Assembly: GCA_014529385.2 (NCBI GenBank)
Contig: CM043971.1
Span: 90,885,840-90,949,839 of the forward strand
Source of the DNA: Adiantum capillus-veneris
Lineage: Eukaryota > Streptophyta > Polypodiopsida > Polypodiales > Pteridaceae
DNA length: 64,000 nucleotides
Reading direction: 5' to 3'
The translations under genes and the position numbers were made by a program. Shown here in pieces: positions 40,304 to 50,169 of the stretch (its first letter is position 1; each line of letters begins with the position of its first letter). Below the pieces are notes generated by a model. It was not told the origin of the DNA, did no database searches, and was given only the letters and a program-made list of their open reading frames with translations.

Positions 40304-41130
40304 CTAGGAGAACACAATGACCTACATAAGAGCAATGCTTTAAGCCTAACCTTAAGTGGAAAGGCTGGGGATTGGTATAGAACCCTAAGGGTGGAAGAAA
40401 AAACGATTTACCCTACTCTTAGGAGACTGTTCTTAAAAGAATACATACGAGAGGGAGTGCTTTGGGGTGTAGCCTCTCAGCTCCAGAAAGCCCAACGAGA
40501 GGAAGGAGAGTCGGTGAGAGACTTTATAAGTCGCTTGAAGCATTTCAATTCTCGTTGTAATCCAAATGAGCACTTCAACAATAACCAATTTCTGGATAGA
40601 TTCATTAGGGGGTTACGACATGAGGATATCTACAATGGCCTAGTCATTAGAGGTATCACCACTTGGGAAGCAGTCACCACCAATGCGATCCAATTGGAGA
40701 ATAATTTAATGATTCAAGGAGAAAGAGTGTCTGTTGAGTCTAAATCTATTAGCTCACAAGCATCGGGGCATCAGCCAATGACCCTAAAGCCTATTGCTAA
40801 GGAGCCAAAGATATCTGAGATGACTTTAGCAGATCTCACCAAGGCTATTCAAGAGAGTCTTAGAGACAATCGTGCTCCGCAAAACAATCATATGTATCCA
40901 AGAAGGGAGCAACAATGGTGCTCAGTATGCTATGGACCGCATAGTACCAATGAATGCCCTACTTTTAGAGTAAAATTCAATGGGAACTGCAATGCATGTG
41001 GGAGCTATTGTCATCAAGCTAAGGATTGCATAGCATTTAAGCGTGCGATGGCCAATAGACCAACCTTAGCATGGGCACACACCTCGAGTGCCTGCCTTGA
41101 TGCCGGCCCCACCTCTTGAACAAACATCAC
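40304..41130 (+). pseudogene. gag of element C, part 2 (capsid core and two zinc knuckles)
   Basis: This continues the gag core with SLTLSGKAGDWYRTL, YPTLRRLFLKEYIREG, REEGESVRDFISRLKHF and FIRGLRHEDIYNGLV. Near the end are two knuckles: CSVCYGPHSTNEC (spacing 2-3-4) and CNACGSYCHQAKDC (spacing 2-4-4). One base has been gained or lost near 41080, so the current frame stops at 41117. The neighbouring phase (PAPPLEQTS) joins QHMVARS at 44386 after the next insertion. Confidence 0.8.
41126..41130. repeat. Target-site duplication ATCAC, left copy (element G)
   Basis: The matching copy is at 44381-44385. Confidence 0.9.
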
Positions 41131-41325
41131 TGTTGGGGTTAAGGCCTATGTGCCTTGACCGGTCGCCCAAGTCATGGGCGCCCGCCCACTGTTACCCTAT
41201 ACTTATAGTGAGTATACTGTATAGGGGGAGCTGCCACTTCACAGTCTCCCCACCCACATCGTGTGTGTGTCTCCTTCTCTCTCTCTCTCTCACTCTCAGT
41301 CTGTGGTGCTCCCCGATCCCCTTCA
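41131..41325 (+). mobile_element. 5' LTR of element G
   Basis: TGTTGGGGTT...CCCCTTCA, 195 bp. It includes CTATACTTATAGTGAGTATAC, a near-palindrome, and a CT repeat. Confidence 0.9.
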
Positions 41326-41327
41326 AT

Positions 41328-41339
41328 TGGTATCAGAGC
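41328..41339 (+). promoter_or_regulatory. Primer binding site of element G (initiator tRNA-Met type)
   Basis: TGGTATCAGAGC two bases after the LTR. Confidence 0.9.
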
Positions 41340-42454
41340 ATAGGTGCGGAGGAAGCGCGTGTGTGCATAGTCACGACGACAACGGAGAGCCAGTTTCATT
41401 CCCGAAATCGCGTCCGCGCGCGCGCACTTTCAAGAGTGCAAACAGGGTTTTGACTTCGGCATCGGCAAATTCAGCTTTCCGAGAGCATTTCCAGAAGGTG
41501 TTCTGGCGTTTTACCCCCCTTTCAAAGCCATTCGAGCCATCAAAAACTTCATTCGAGCTACAGCTGAGGAGCTGCATTTTTCAGCCCTCTTTTGGCAGTT
41601 TATGTTGCTTTTTTGGGTCGAAACGAAGGTTTTTTGGCATAGCTTTCACACCCGGACTCGGATACATGTGATCCAGGAGTCTACCTTGGGGTTTTGGCAC
41701 GCTCCGGACGCGCTCGTCATATCAAAATTTTAAAATTCTGAACACTGAATTTTTTGCAGCAGCAGTTGTTTATTGTGTGTCGAGGATTCCACACAAGGTT
41801 TGCTCTCAGATGTGAGAGTGACATTTGTTGCAAGTTTCCTCACAGGTGGGAGGATACGATGTATGCCTTATGTGGTTTGATGCTCAAGGAGACTAATGTG
41901 ATTGCATTTTGAGCTCGGCAATGTATGCCTCGAGCATGTTTTTTGGCAGTCACAGGTAGAGCAGATATTTGTGTACTAGATTTGCAGGTGTTTGCAATGA
42001 TGTATGCAAAGCGTGGAGATTGGTGCATGCATTTGGAGTGCGGTTTGATGCGCTTTGGTTGCTCATGGTTTTGAGCGTGTAGTCAATTTGGTTACTGGTT
42101 TTGTGGCCATTTTACTGACAAAACTCTAGCAAAATATTCCCAGTAGTTTTATGCGTATCATTTATGCGATCTAAGTAGAGATTGCGGGTTGCACTCAGCA
42201 TTTGCGTGCGGTGTTCTCTGCAGGTGGGAGATTTGTGCGTGTGTATGCATCGATACCGCACAGTGTGGGCTTGGTGATTAGCTCACAGATTGCAGTGTGA
42301 TACTAGAGCAGGCGAGGCTTGTATTGACATTGCGGGAGCTCTATTTTGGAGTGTGTCTCACAGGTTTTACATTGTGTTTCTAGCCATATTGGTAGACAGT
42401 TTCCAGGTGTTGTTGGTGAGGTGGTTTTGCTTTCTAGTTTGCTACATTGTGCTC

Positions 42455-44068
42455 ATGGCAGAGACAGGTGATCGATCAGATTGTGACCTCTCACAAATGC
42501 GAGTGTTTGATGGGTCAGACTTTGCGGCATGGAGAGAGTGTATGCTTGACGCATTGACACAGCGAGGGTTGCATGGACCATTGAGTGGTGATGCAGGTAG
42601 ACCTTCAAACATGTCTGACGATCAGTGGCAGGAACTAGAGGAGATGGCACTATCTACACTCTCTTTGCACCTTGCGGAATCTGTATATGCTCTTGTTATG
42701 TATGAGACTACTTCGAGAGCACTTTGGTGCAGATTACATGAAATGTATGATAGATATGAGCCATCACGGACTCATGTGAGACATGTACATTCACGAGCAC
42801 GCCGACAGGTGACATGTTGGTATTGTGGTCATTCTGGACACATTAGACGGCGCTGTTTTCGTCGTATGCGACATCGTAGGAGACATGGCAGTCTCAGAGA
42901 TGTATGTAGTGATGCCATGGACTTAGTTGCTTTGACAGTTGAGGTAGATGCAGTGTCGGAGTATACTAGTGACGGGGATGTCACTTTCACCTCGAGCTAT
43001 GCACGAGATGCTATACATGTGGATAGTGCACTCCCTTCGCAGTGGTTGCTAGACGCAGATGCTATGTTTCATGTCACGCCGCATCGTGAATGGTTTTGTA
43101 GCTATTCTAGCGGGATGCTTGGCAGTGTACGTTTGACTGATGGATCGGTGCATGCGATAGCAGGTGCAGGAGATGTGAGACTGTCATTACCGAGTGGTGC
43201 ATCTTACTTGTTACGACATGTGCGCTATGTACCAGATTTGACAGTGAGTTTGATCTCGATTGGTCAGCTTAGAGATTGTGGATGTCAGATTTCGCTACGA
43301 AAGCGAGATTTTGTGATGCATTTGGGTTCGCTAGTGATTGCGAGAGGTGCCAGGAGTGGTACAGGTTACCCATTGCATGTGGATCACAAGAGAGACGGTG
43401 TTGTCTCTGTGATCATGCAGCCAAGTAGAGAGCGAAAGAGCAGGCGAGACTCTTTTGCTTGTGGGTTGCAGGATGCTTTGCATGGAGTGCAGAGCAGTGA
43501 CCTTGTTGTGCAGGTTGCGTCTACGGATGCACAGGTAGAGCGGGACAGCTCTAGTGAGTCACAGCAGGATGAGTCATCAGAGGTGATGACAGAGATGACT
43601 CACATGGATGCTGAGATGTCAGCTATTGTGGAATCATTTCTTGATATGCTTATGCCAGGGCTTGATGCAGATTCAGGACAGATGGATACTCTTGGTACAC
43701 ATGTGATATGTGGTGGGCACGAGGAGTCACTCCAGAGCTCAGAGTCAGAGTGCCATGGTCTCTATGATAGGGGACAGGATTGCCATGAGTTGAGTTCTGA
43801 GTTGGAGGTGGCAGAGGTTGCCAGGGTTGCATCAACATTCGGTGTCCTCATGTACGAGATGCTGATCTCGAGGCCCGACATAGCAGCTGCAGTGGGAGCA
43901 TTTGCAGCAGGGTTGATTAGTTGTTCGATGACTGATCTCGGCATAGAGCATAGGGGAGGTTTGCAGGTATTGGACCGATACTTGCAGGAGTGCATGAGCT
44001 CTTGTAGACTCTTTGCAGAGCTTGGAGCTAGCTCTGTGTGGCTTCCGCAGCGGGATGTTTGTCTATAA
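42455..44068 (+). CDS. gag-protease protein of element G with a reverse-transcriptase scrap
   Basis: An open frame of 537 codons from MAETGDRSD. The frame is open back to 42290, but this ATG sits where copia gag proteins begin. Residue numbers here count from 42455. A shortened gag core (about 1-110: FDGSDFAAWRECM, TTSRALWCRLHEMYD) leads to a CCHC knuckle CWYCGHSGHIRRRC (about 121-134). A copia protease follows, with WLLDADAMFHVTP where W-x-LDSGAS-x-H-M-T is expected (about 197-209); RYVPDLTVSLISIGQL downstream is typical. An acidic S/E/D-rich region comes next. Near residue 460, VLMYEMLISRPDIAAAVG matches the end of copia reverse transcriptase, so a large in-frame deletion removed integrase and the polymerase. 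The D-A-D site suggests the protease is inactive. The leader 41340-42454 holds no other gene. Confidence 0.8.
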   Translation: MAETGDRSDCDLSQMRVFDGSDFAAWRECMLDALTQRGLHGPLSGDAGRPSNMSDDQWQELEEMALSTLSLHLAESVYALVMYETTSRALWCRLHEMYDRYEPSRTHVRHVHSRARRQVTCWYCGHSGHIRRRCFRRMRHRRRHGSLRDVCSDAMDLVALTVEVDAVSEYTSDGDVTFTSSYARDAIHVDSALPSQWLLDADAMFHVTPHREWFCSYSSGMLGSVRLTDGSVHAIAGAGDVRLSLPSGASYLLRHVRYVPDLTVSLISIGQLRDCGCQISLRKRDFVMHLGSLVIARGARSGTGYPLHVDHKRDGVVSVIMQPSRERKSRRDSFACGLQDALHGVQSSDLVVQVASTDAQVERDSSSESQQDESSEVMTEMTHMDAEMSAIVESFLDMLMPGLDADSGQMDTLGTHVICGGHEESLQSSESECHGLYDRGQDCHELSSELEVAEVARVASTFGVLMYEMLISRPDIAAAVGAFAAGLISCSMTDLGIEHRGGLQVLDRYLQECMSSCRLFAELGASSVWLPQRDVCL

Positions 44069-44180
44069 GTAGAGCCGGATGCACTAGCTCATCGAGAGTC
44101 AGTGGGCATAGGTTGAGAGAATCTCTCACCTTCTATTAGTTGTACACTAGTAGATCTTGCTTAAAGGCACATTGTCCTTT

Positions 44181-44191
44181 AAGTGGGAGGT
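44181..44191 (+). promoter_or_regulatory. Polypurine tract of element G
   Basis: AAGTGGGAGGT ends one base before the 3' LTR TGTTGGGG at 44192. Confidence 0.8.
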
Positions 44192-44380
44192 TGTTGGGGT
44201 TAAGGCCTATGTGCCTTGACCGGTCGCCCAGGTCATGGGCGCCCGCCCACTGTTCCCCTATACTTATAGTGAGTATACTGTATAGGGGGAGCTGCCACTT
44301 CACAGTCTCCCCACCCACATCGTGTGTGTGTCTCCTTCTCTCTCTCACTCTCCGTCTGTGGTGCTCCCCGATCCCCTTCA
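44192..44380 (+). mobile_element. 3' LTR of element G
   Basis: 189 bp, partner of 41131-41325, followed by ATCAC. Confidence 0.9.
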
Positions 44381-44385
44381 ATCAC

Positions 44386-44917
44386 AACATATGGTCGCTA
44401 GGTCCCAAAATGTTGTTCAAACAACACTCTTATCGCCTCCAGTGCTAGGACCGCAACCACCACATCCAAGAATCACTTCTGTGAATCAAGTGGGTTGTGA
44501 GTCATCTATTTCTTGTTTGGAAGGCTATGAGGAAGATATAGATCCTAATATTGCCTACGGGATGGATGTGCTTGAAGAAAGTCCACAATACTACATGGAG
44601 GACTATTGGGGACAAGTCAAACCTGTATATCAAGTAGCTGCTCTTGCGGCAAGGGGCCAAAATATCAACTACACTGCTAAGAGACCACCTCTTCAATGCT
44701 ATGAGTGTGGAGGTCCACATCGTGTAGCCGAGTGTCCTATTAGGCTACAAAATAACGCCACACTAATGCAAACCAATCAAGCGAGCACGTCTAGAATGCC
44801 GATACTCATGTGTAATCGATGTGGCATAGATCATTTCATTGCCCAATGTCCAAATTATCCAAATGCACCGAAGATCACGCCATTGAACTTGATTAAAGTT
44901 ACCGAGGAGCCATCACC
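44386..44917 (+). pseudogene. gag of element C, part 3 (two more zinc knuckles)
   Basis: From QHMVARSQN to TEEPSP, all in one open phase. It contains CYECGGPHRVAEC and CNRCGIDHFIAQC, both C-x2-C-x3-H-x4-C. With the pair in part 2 this makes four knuckles. The frame runs into the LTR of K at 44918 and resumes at 50170 with STPVVPVNVLTRS. Confidence 0.8.
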
Positions 44918-45239
44918 TGTAAAGAATGAGGATGCAAGAGAGCTACACAAGACAAGCACAAAGCACACAGAGATGGAAAGCTTCTTCTTCTTCTTCTCAG
45001 AAAAGAGAGTACAAAATGACTAAGTGCTAAAGCTGAAAAGTAGCACATATGTACATGCGGTCACTAAGTGTGAACTCGCTAGAAGCGTACTAGGCTGGCA
45101 CTATAAGTGTAGTCCAGCCGTAGAATCACTGGCAGAGATCCTCCGTGTCGGTCACCTAACGCGCCAGTGAGTAAATGCCGTAAGCGACCAAGACCCGTAG
45201 TGGATGCCAGCTCAAGGTGTAGAGCTCGACATCTCAACA
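44918..45239 (-). mobile_element. 3' LTR of element K
   Basis: 322 bp, TGTAAAGAAT...CTCAACA on the plus strand. The pol frame ends inside it at 45212. Confidence 0.95.
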
Positions 45240-48200
45240 CTCCCCCTCGAGCTCTGCATGTCGCAGAGTCCAAGCATAGTCCGAAAACGTCGAAGCTTCT
45301 CAGCTCCGAGGGCCTTGGTAAAGATATCCGCTATCTGCTCCTCTGTGCTGACGTAGACCAAGTCGATGTCGCCCGCCAACACTCGCTCTCGAACGTAGTG
45401 GTAATGGACCTCTATGTGTTTGGTCCTGGCATGGAACACTGGGTTCCTAGCCAATTGCATGCTGCTGAGGTTGTCACAATGGATGAAAATTTGCTGGTCC
45501 ACCTGCACTCCCAAGTCCTCAAGTAATGTGCGTAGCCAAGCTACCTCGCACGCCGCAATTGCTGCACTTCTGTACTCGGCCTCTGTGCTCGATAAAGCAA
45601 CCGTAGGCTGCTTTTTGCTGCTCCAAGTAACAGCAGCACTCCCAAAAGAGAACATGAAGCCACTCGTAGATCTCCTATCAACAATGCTACCTGCCCAATC
45701 TGCATCTGTATATCCATACAATGCTAATGGTGCATCTGCTGCATAGAACAATGCGTAGTCAAGAGTACCTTGCACATACCTAAGTGTGCGTCGTACTCCA
45801 TCCAAATGTGGCTTCCTCGGAAGCTGCATGAACTGACTCTCCAAGCCTACTGTGTAGCTCAAGTCTGGCCTTGTGATAGTCAAGTAGATTAGACTACCCA
45901 CAATCTTCCTGTACATGTTGACATCCTCAACAACATCACCCTTCTCTGCACTCAGCTTTGCATTCACATCCAAGGGAATAGAAATTGGCTTACAATCAGC
46001 CATACCATACTTTGACAACATGTCCAAAGCATATTGTCTCTGTGATAGCCATACACCCTCTGGAGTCCTGATCACCTCAATGCCAAGAAAGTAGCGCAAC
46101 TCGCCTAAATCTTTCATTTCAAACTCCTGTTTGAGAAGACCCTTCACATGGGCAATCTCCATAGCATTGTCACCAACAATAATAAGGTCATCTACATATA
46201 TGGTAATGACCACAATCCCCACATCACTCTCACGTACATAGAGTGAATGATCAGCATGAGCTCTCCTAAAACCAATACTGACAAGATACTTGGCAATCCT
46301 GTCATACCATGCTCTAGAGCCCTGCTTCAAACCATATAAATCTTTGAGAAGTCTGCATACATAATCTGGGTAACCTGGATCGACATAACCAGGTGGCTGA
46401 TCCATATACACTTCCTCTTGCAACTCACCATTCAAGAAGGCATTCTTTACATCCATTTGATGCATAATCCATCCTCTAGATGCAGCCACTGCTATGACAG
46501 CTCTCACAGTTGTCATCTTTGCCACTGGAGCAAAGGTCTCCTCATAGTCTATGCCATACGTCTGTGCATAACCCTTTGCGACCAGCCTTGCCTTGTGACG
46601 CTCAATGTTACCATCAGCCTTATGCTTGGTTTTATACACCCATTTACAGCCAATAGCTTTCTTGCCACTTGGCAATGGCACCAACTCCCATGTGTTGTTT
46701 GCTTCCAATGCAGCCATCTCTTCATTCATTGCATCATCCCAATGCACATTTCCAACTGCATCCTCAAAACATGTGGGCTCCACATCCTGTATCACCTTAG
46801 CCATGTAGGCTTGGTGATGCGCTAGATACCCATCATAAGTCAATTTCTGAACTGGATTTCTGACTCTATTAGATCTGCGCGGTCCTGGGTCACTCCTTTG
46901 CCCTCTAGCATCTTCTTGTACTTTCCTTACACCAGGTGTCCTGATAGCCGGAATTCCAAATTCCTCATCAAGACTTTGTTCAGAACCATCTGAATCCATG
47001 TCTACATGTGAAAAACCTGATGATGCATCAGCCATAAAGGGAGGTTCATCAACCTTTTCCTTTCCTTTTCGTGATACATTCCCTGTACCTGTTGGTGGAG
47101 TAACCTGCGTACGTAGTCTACCATTCCATGGTTTCTCAACAGAGCCACGAGAAGAGGACTCTTGTGGTCCACTCAAAACCTGTGACTGTGGCCTCACATT
47201 TTGTACAACCACATCATCTTTTACATCAGCCCCAATAGTGCCATGTGCATTACTGTACCAGCTGCTCATCTCATCAAAGACTACATCTCTGCTCACTCGT
47301 AATTCTCGTGTAGTAGGATTGTAGCACCTGTACCCCTTTCGTTCAAGGGAATATCCCATAAGAATACATTTCTCTGCTTTAGGATCCAATTTCCTACGCA
47401 ACTCATCTGGTACATGCACGTAAGCTATGCAGCCAAACACTTTCAAGTGTGCCAAATCAGGCTTTGTACCTGTAAACTTTTCCTCAGGTGTTACATCATG
47501 CACCGCAGCTGTAGGTGTCCTGTTCATAATGTACACAGCTGTATATACAGCTTCAGCCCAGAAATGATGAGGCATGTTCTTCTCATTCATCAATGCACGT
47601 GCAACCTCTGCAATGTGCCTATTTTTCCTTTCTGCGACCCCATTCTGCTGTGGAGTATATCTGCATGTAAACTGCCTGTGTATACCATGCATTCGCAGAA
47701 AATCTGAAAAATCGTTGGAGAAGTACTCTCCCCCTCCATCTGACCTCAATGTCTTGATTTGCATATCTGTCTCCTTCTCAATCATGACTTTGAAGTCTTG
47801 AAAGTGACCAAACACTTCACTTTTGTTACGCATGAAGTAGACCCATACTTTCCTTGTATGGTCATCAATGAAAGAGACATAATACCTGCAACCATGTATA
47901 CTTGCAGTATCGGTTGGACCCCAAACATCTGTGTGCACCACCTCAAGTGGCTTTTTACATACATTGCGCTCATGTGGAAATGAGCCCTTTGACTGTTTTC
48001 CAAACTGGCATGCTGCACACACTTTATGCATACCATCCACCTTGAATTTGGGCAAACCTTTTACAATCTGTTTTGATTGCATGCTGCGCAATCTCTGCTC
48101 ATTGACATGGCCAATGCGTTTGTGCCAAATGTCAACATCAGCCACAACACCTGTGCCCTGTGCAAATAATGCAGCTTTTACCTCAGGCATGTCTACATTC

Positions 48201-48808
48201 AGCGTAAACATTCTGCCCACACATTTGCCCTCTGTGATCAGCTTACAGCCATTCTGGAAATCTTCTACATAACAGCCATTTGGATTGAAGTGAACCTGCA
48301 AACCCTGCTCAACCATTTGTCCAACAGAAACAAGATTCTTTGTAATGTTTGGGACATGAAGTACATCTGCTAAGTACTTTGATTTCCCACTCTTCGTATT
48401 TAGAGGTATGTCCCCTACATGAGCAATGGGGTGAGCTGTGTCATCTCCTGTCTGCACATAGCCTAACACATCTGGTTTGCGCATATCTCTAAACCACTCT
48501 CCACGAGACGTCATGTGATTAGAGGCACCTGAATCCACATACCAAACATCATCTTGGGTGGAATTCTCTGCAGTCATTGTATTCATTACATGCTGCATAA
48601 CAAACATGCGCTCGTTTTTGCTGTCATCTGCATCTCTGCTAGTAGATGCATAGTTGCCCTGTTCTCTCTTTCTACTTGCTTTTCCCTTTGGACAGTCACG
48701 TGACATGTGACCTCTTTCACCACAAGTCCAACATTCTTTACTATCTGGAGTATGTTGCTGCCTGCTTGATCCTGCACCACGACCTCTTTGACTCCCCCTG
48801 CCTTGAGA
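45212..48808 (-). CDS. pol part of copia K: protease, integrase, reverse transcriptase, RNase H
   Basis: The frame is open from just after a UAG at about 48809; its first methionine is at 48706 (residue 1 below). Upstream lies the gag knuckle CWTCGERGHMSRDC. Then come the protease VWYVDSGASNHMT (D58), the pre-integrase HHCC (WHKRIGH, CAACQFG) and the integrase core with D260, D323 and E359 in exact D-x35-E spacing (HTDVWGP, RSDGGGEY, NGVAERKN). Reverse transcriptase has ARLVAKGYAQ, MDVKNAFLNGEL and YVDDL near residue 835. RNase H has DADWAG, STEAEYRS and IHCDN. The order protease, integrase, reverse transcriptase is diagnostic of Ty1/copia. With the stop bypassed, it would be one polyprotein with 48809-49597. 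Confidence 0.95.
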   Translation of the reverse strand, partial: SQGRGSQRGRGAGSSRQQHTPDSKECWTCGERGHMSRDCPKGKASRKREQGNYASTSRDADDSKNERMFVMQHVMNTMTAENSTQDDVWYVDSGASNHMTSRGEWFRDMRKPDVLGYVQTGDDTAHPIAHVGDIPLNTKSGKSKYLADVLHVPNITKNLVSVGQMVEQGLQVHFNPNGCYVEDFQNGCKLITEGKCVGRMFTLNVDMPEVKAALFAQGTGVVADVDIWHKRIGHVNEQRLRSMQSKQIVKGLPKFKVDGMHKVCAACQFGKQSKGSFPHERNVCKKPLEVVHTDVWGPTDTASIHGCRYYVSFIDDHTRKVWVYFMRNKSEVFGHFQDFKVMIEKETDMQIKTLRSDGGGEYFSNDFSDFLRMHGIHRQFTCRYTPQQNGVAERKNRHIAEVARALMNEKNMPHHFWAEAVYTAVYIMNRTPTAAVHDVTPEEKFTGTKPDLAHLKVFGCIAYVHVPDELRRKLDPKAEKCILMGYSLERKGYRCYNPTTRELRVSRDVVFDEMSSWYSNAHGTIGADVKDDVVVQNVRPQSQVLSGPQESSSRGSVEKPWNGRLRTQVTPPTGTGNVSRKGKEKVDEPPFMADASSGFSHVDMDSDGSEQSLDEEFGIPAIRTPGVRKVQEDARGQRSDPGPRRSNRVRNPVQKLTYDGYLAHHQAYMAKVIQDVEPTCFEDAVGNVHWDDAMNEEMAALEANNTWELVPLPSGKKAIGCKWVYKTKHKADGNIERHKARLVAKGYAQTYGIDYEETFAPVAKMTTVRAVIAVAASRGWIMHQMDVKNAFLNGELQEEVYMDQPPGYVDPGYPDYVCRLLKDLYGLKQGSRAWYDRIAKYLVSIGFRRAHADHSLYVRESDVGIVVITIYVDDLIIVGDNAMEIAHVKGLLKQEFEMKDLGELRYFLGIEVIRTPEGVWLSQRQYALDMLSKYGMADCKPISIPLDVNAKLSAEKGDVVEDVNMYRKIVGSLIYLTITRPDLSYTVGLESQFMQLPRKPHLDGVRRTLRYVQGTLDYALFYAADAPLALYGYTDADWAGSIVDRRSTSGFMFSFGSAAVTWSSKKQPTVALSSTEAEYRSAAIAACEVAWLRTLLEDLGVQVDQQIFIHCDNLSSMQLARNPVFHARTKHIEVHYHYVRERVLAGDIDLVYVSTEEQIADIFTKALGAEKLRRFRTMLGLCDMQSSRGSVEMSSSTP
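45240..45249 (-). promoter_or_regulatory. Polypurine tract of element K
   Basis: The minus strand reads GAGGGGGAG directly before TGTTGAGATG of the LTR. Confidence 0.85.
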
Positions 48809-49597
48809 CTAGTTTCCCCTGCCACCTGTATTGTTTTGATTCGATTGACCTTCCAAAAATTGGCCCCTGCAACCCCTTGGGCCTCGACCACGACCTCTAC
48901 CTCTACCTCTGTTGGAGTTAGAATAGAAGGCCTGTTCAGAATTATTTCTGCCATGAGAAGAAGATGTGTCAAGGTTCTTCTCCTCAAGAATAAGCATAGA
49001 AATCAAATCTTGGAACATGGGGATGTCGTCTCTTGTATTCATGGAAGACCTAAAATGTACATACTCATCTCCTAGACCATCCAAGCATGCACGGACAATG
49101 TCATCGTCTTCCACTGAGACTTTAATAGACCCAAGAGCCTCAATGATACTCTTGATCTTCAAAGCATAATCATTGATTGAGAGGTTGTTTCTCTTAACCT
49201 GATTTAGCTTCGACTTTAGTTGAAGCTTCCTGGCCTTGGTGTTCACCTCGAACACTCTGCCTAAGTTTCTCCATGCAATGGCGGGGGTTTCAGCATCCTG
49301 TAGATAGCCCATCATGCCATCTGTGATGCTCATAGAAAGCCAATACATCACTTTTCTCTGGCCTTGTTGCCAGTCCCTCAAAGCTTTCCTTTGTTCTGCT
49401 GTAGCATTTGCCTCGGGAATCTCTGGTTCCTTTTCATTGTCTCCTTCTACATAGTCCCAATAACCTTTTCCTTTTAGGAAATTTGTTATTCTGAACTTCC
49501 ATGCAGGGTGGTTATTTTTCTCAAGCTTCTCAGTAACAATCTGACTGAAACCGTCAGACATCTTGAAGCACCAAGACAAAATAGCTACAATCTGCAA
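48809..49597 (-). CDS. gag part of copia K
   Basis: 262 codons, with the likely start at the second methionine (MSDGFSQIVTEKL, near 49561). It shows the usual copia gag blocks: KNNHPAWKFRITNFLKGKGY, then AWRNLGRVFEVNTKARKLQL and LNQVKRNNLSINDYALKIKS. It ends in an RGRGRGRG stretch and GGRGN before UAG, and the same phase continues into the zinc knuckle and pol. UAG UCU could have arisen from CAG. Whether it is bypassed cannot be told from sequence alone. Confidence 0.9.
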   Translation of the reverse strand: MQIVAILSWCFKMSDGFSQIVTEKLEKNNHPAWKFRITNFLKGKGYWDYVEGDNEKEPEIPEANATAEQRKALRDWQQGQRKVMYWLSMSITDGMMGYLQDAETPAIAWRNLGRVFEVNTKARKLQLKSKLNQVKRNNLSINDYALKIKSIIEALGSIKVSVEDDDIVRACLDGLGDEYVHFRSSMNTRDDIPMFQDLISMLILEEKNLDTSSSHGRNNSEQAFYSNSNRGRGRGRGRGPRGCRGQFLEGQSNQNNTGGRGN

Positions 49598-49824
49598 AAA
49601 CCTGCAAATCTGCTGAACCTGCTATCGTAGTTCCTGTAACACTTTCTACACTCAACGAGTGTCCACAATCAAGCGTTTCACAAACACTGTACTTGTACAG
49701 TAAATCTCTGTATACTGCACTTTGGAGACCTGTTCAGAGATCTGTATACTGCACTTTGGCATCTGGTCGTGGATTGCGAACGAAGGGATTGTGATGCTCT
49801 TGCTCTCTTAGCCTCTCTTGCCTG

Positions 49825-49842
49825 CACCAGGCTCTGATACCA
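49825..49842 (-). promoter_or_regulatory. Primer binding site of element K (initiator tRNA-Met type)
   Basis: The minus strand reads TGGTATCAGAGCCTGGTG, abutting the LTR at 49843. Confidence 0.9.
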
Positions 49843-50164
49843 TGTAAAGAATGAGGATGCAAGAGAGCTACACAAGACAAGAACAAAGCACACAGAGATG
49901 GAAAGCTTCTTCTTCTTCTTCTCAGAAAAGAGAGTACAAAATGACTAAGTGCTAAAGCTGAAAAGTAGCACATATGTACATGCGGTCACTAAGTGTGAAC
50001 TCGCTAGAAGCGTACTAGGCTGGCACTATAAGTTTAGTCCAGCCGTAGAATCACTGGCAGAGATCCTCCGTGTCGGTCACCTAACGCGCCAGTGAGTAAA
50101 TGCCGTTAGCGGCCAAGACCCGTAGTGGATGCCAGCTCAAGGTGTAGAGCTCGACATCTCAACA
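49843..50164 (-). mobile_element. 5' LTR of element K
   Basis: 322 bp, 4 differences from 44918-45239. Confidence 0.95.
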
Positions 50165-50169
50165 TCACC

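Larger units (their letters stand above)
41131..44380 (+). mobile_element. Compact gag-only Ty1/copia element G
   Basis: 3.25 kb with LTRs of 195 and 189 bp, a TGGTATCAGAGC primer site, one open frame and a polypurine tract AAGTGGGAGGT before the 3' LTR. The two LTRs differ mainly in the number of CT units, so this is a young insertion. It lacks integrase and nearly all of reverse transcriptase. It fits the group of LTR elements that keep a gag frame and use enzymes from relatives. Confidence 0.9.
44918..50164 (-). mobile_element. Young, nearly intact Ty1/copia element K
   Basis: 5247 bp with 322-bp LTRs, TCACC duplications at 44913-44917 and 50165-50169, an initiator-methionine primer site and a polypurine tract. 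I count 4 differences between the LTRs (about 98.8 percent identity). All catalytic residues that I can check are present. The only visible lesion is one UAG between the gag and pol parts. This is the element here most likely to be recently active. Confidence 0.92.

Noticed and set aside
46418-48272. Several plus-strand frames over copia K
   Set aside because: All antisense to the long pol frame.
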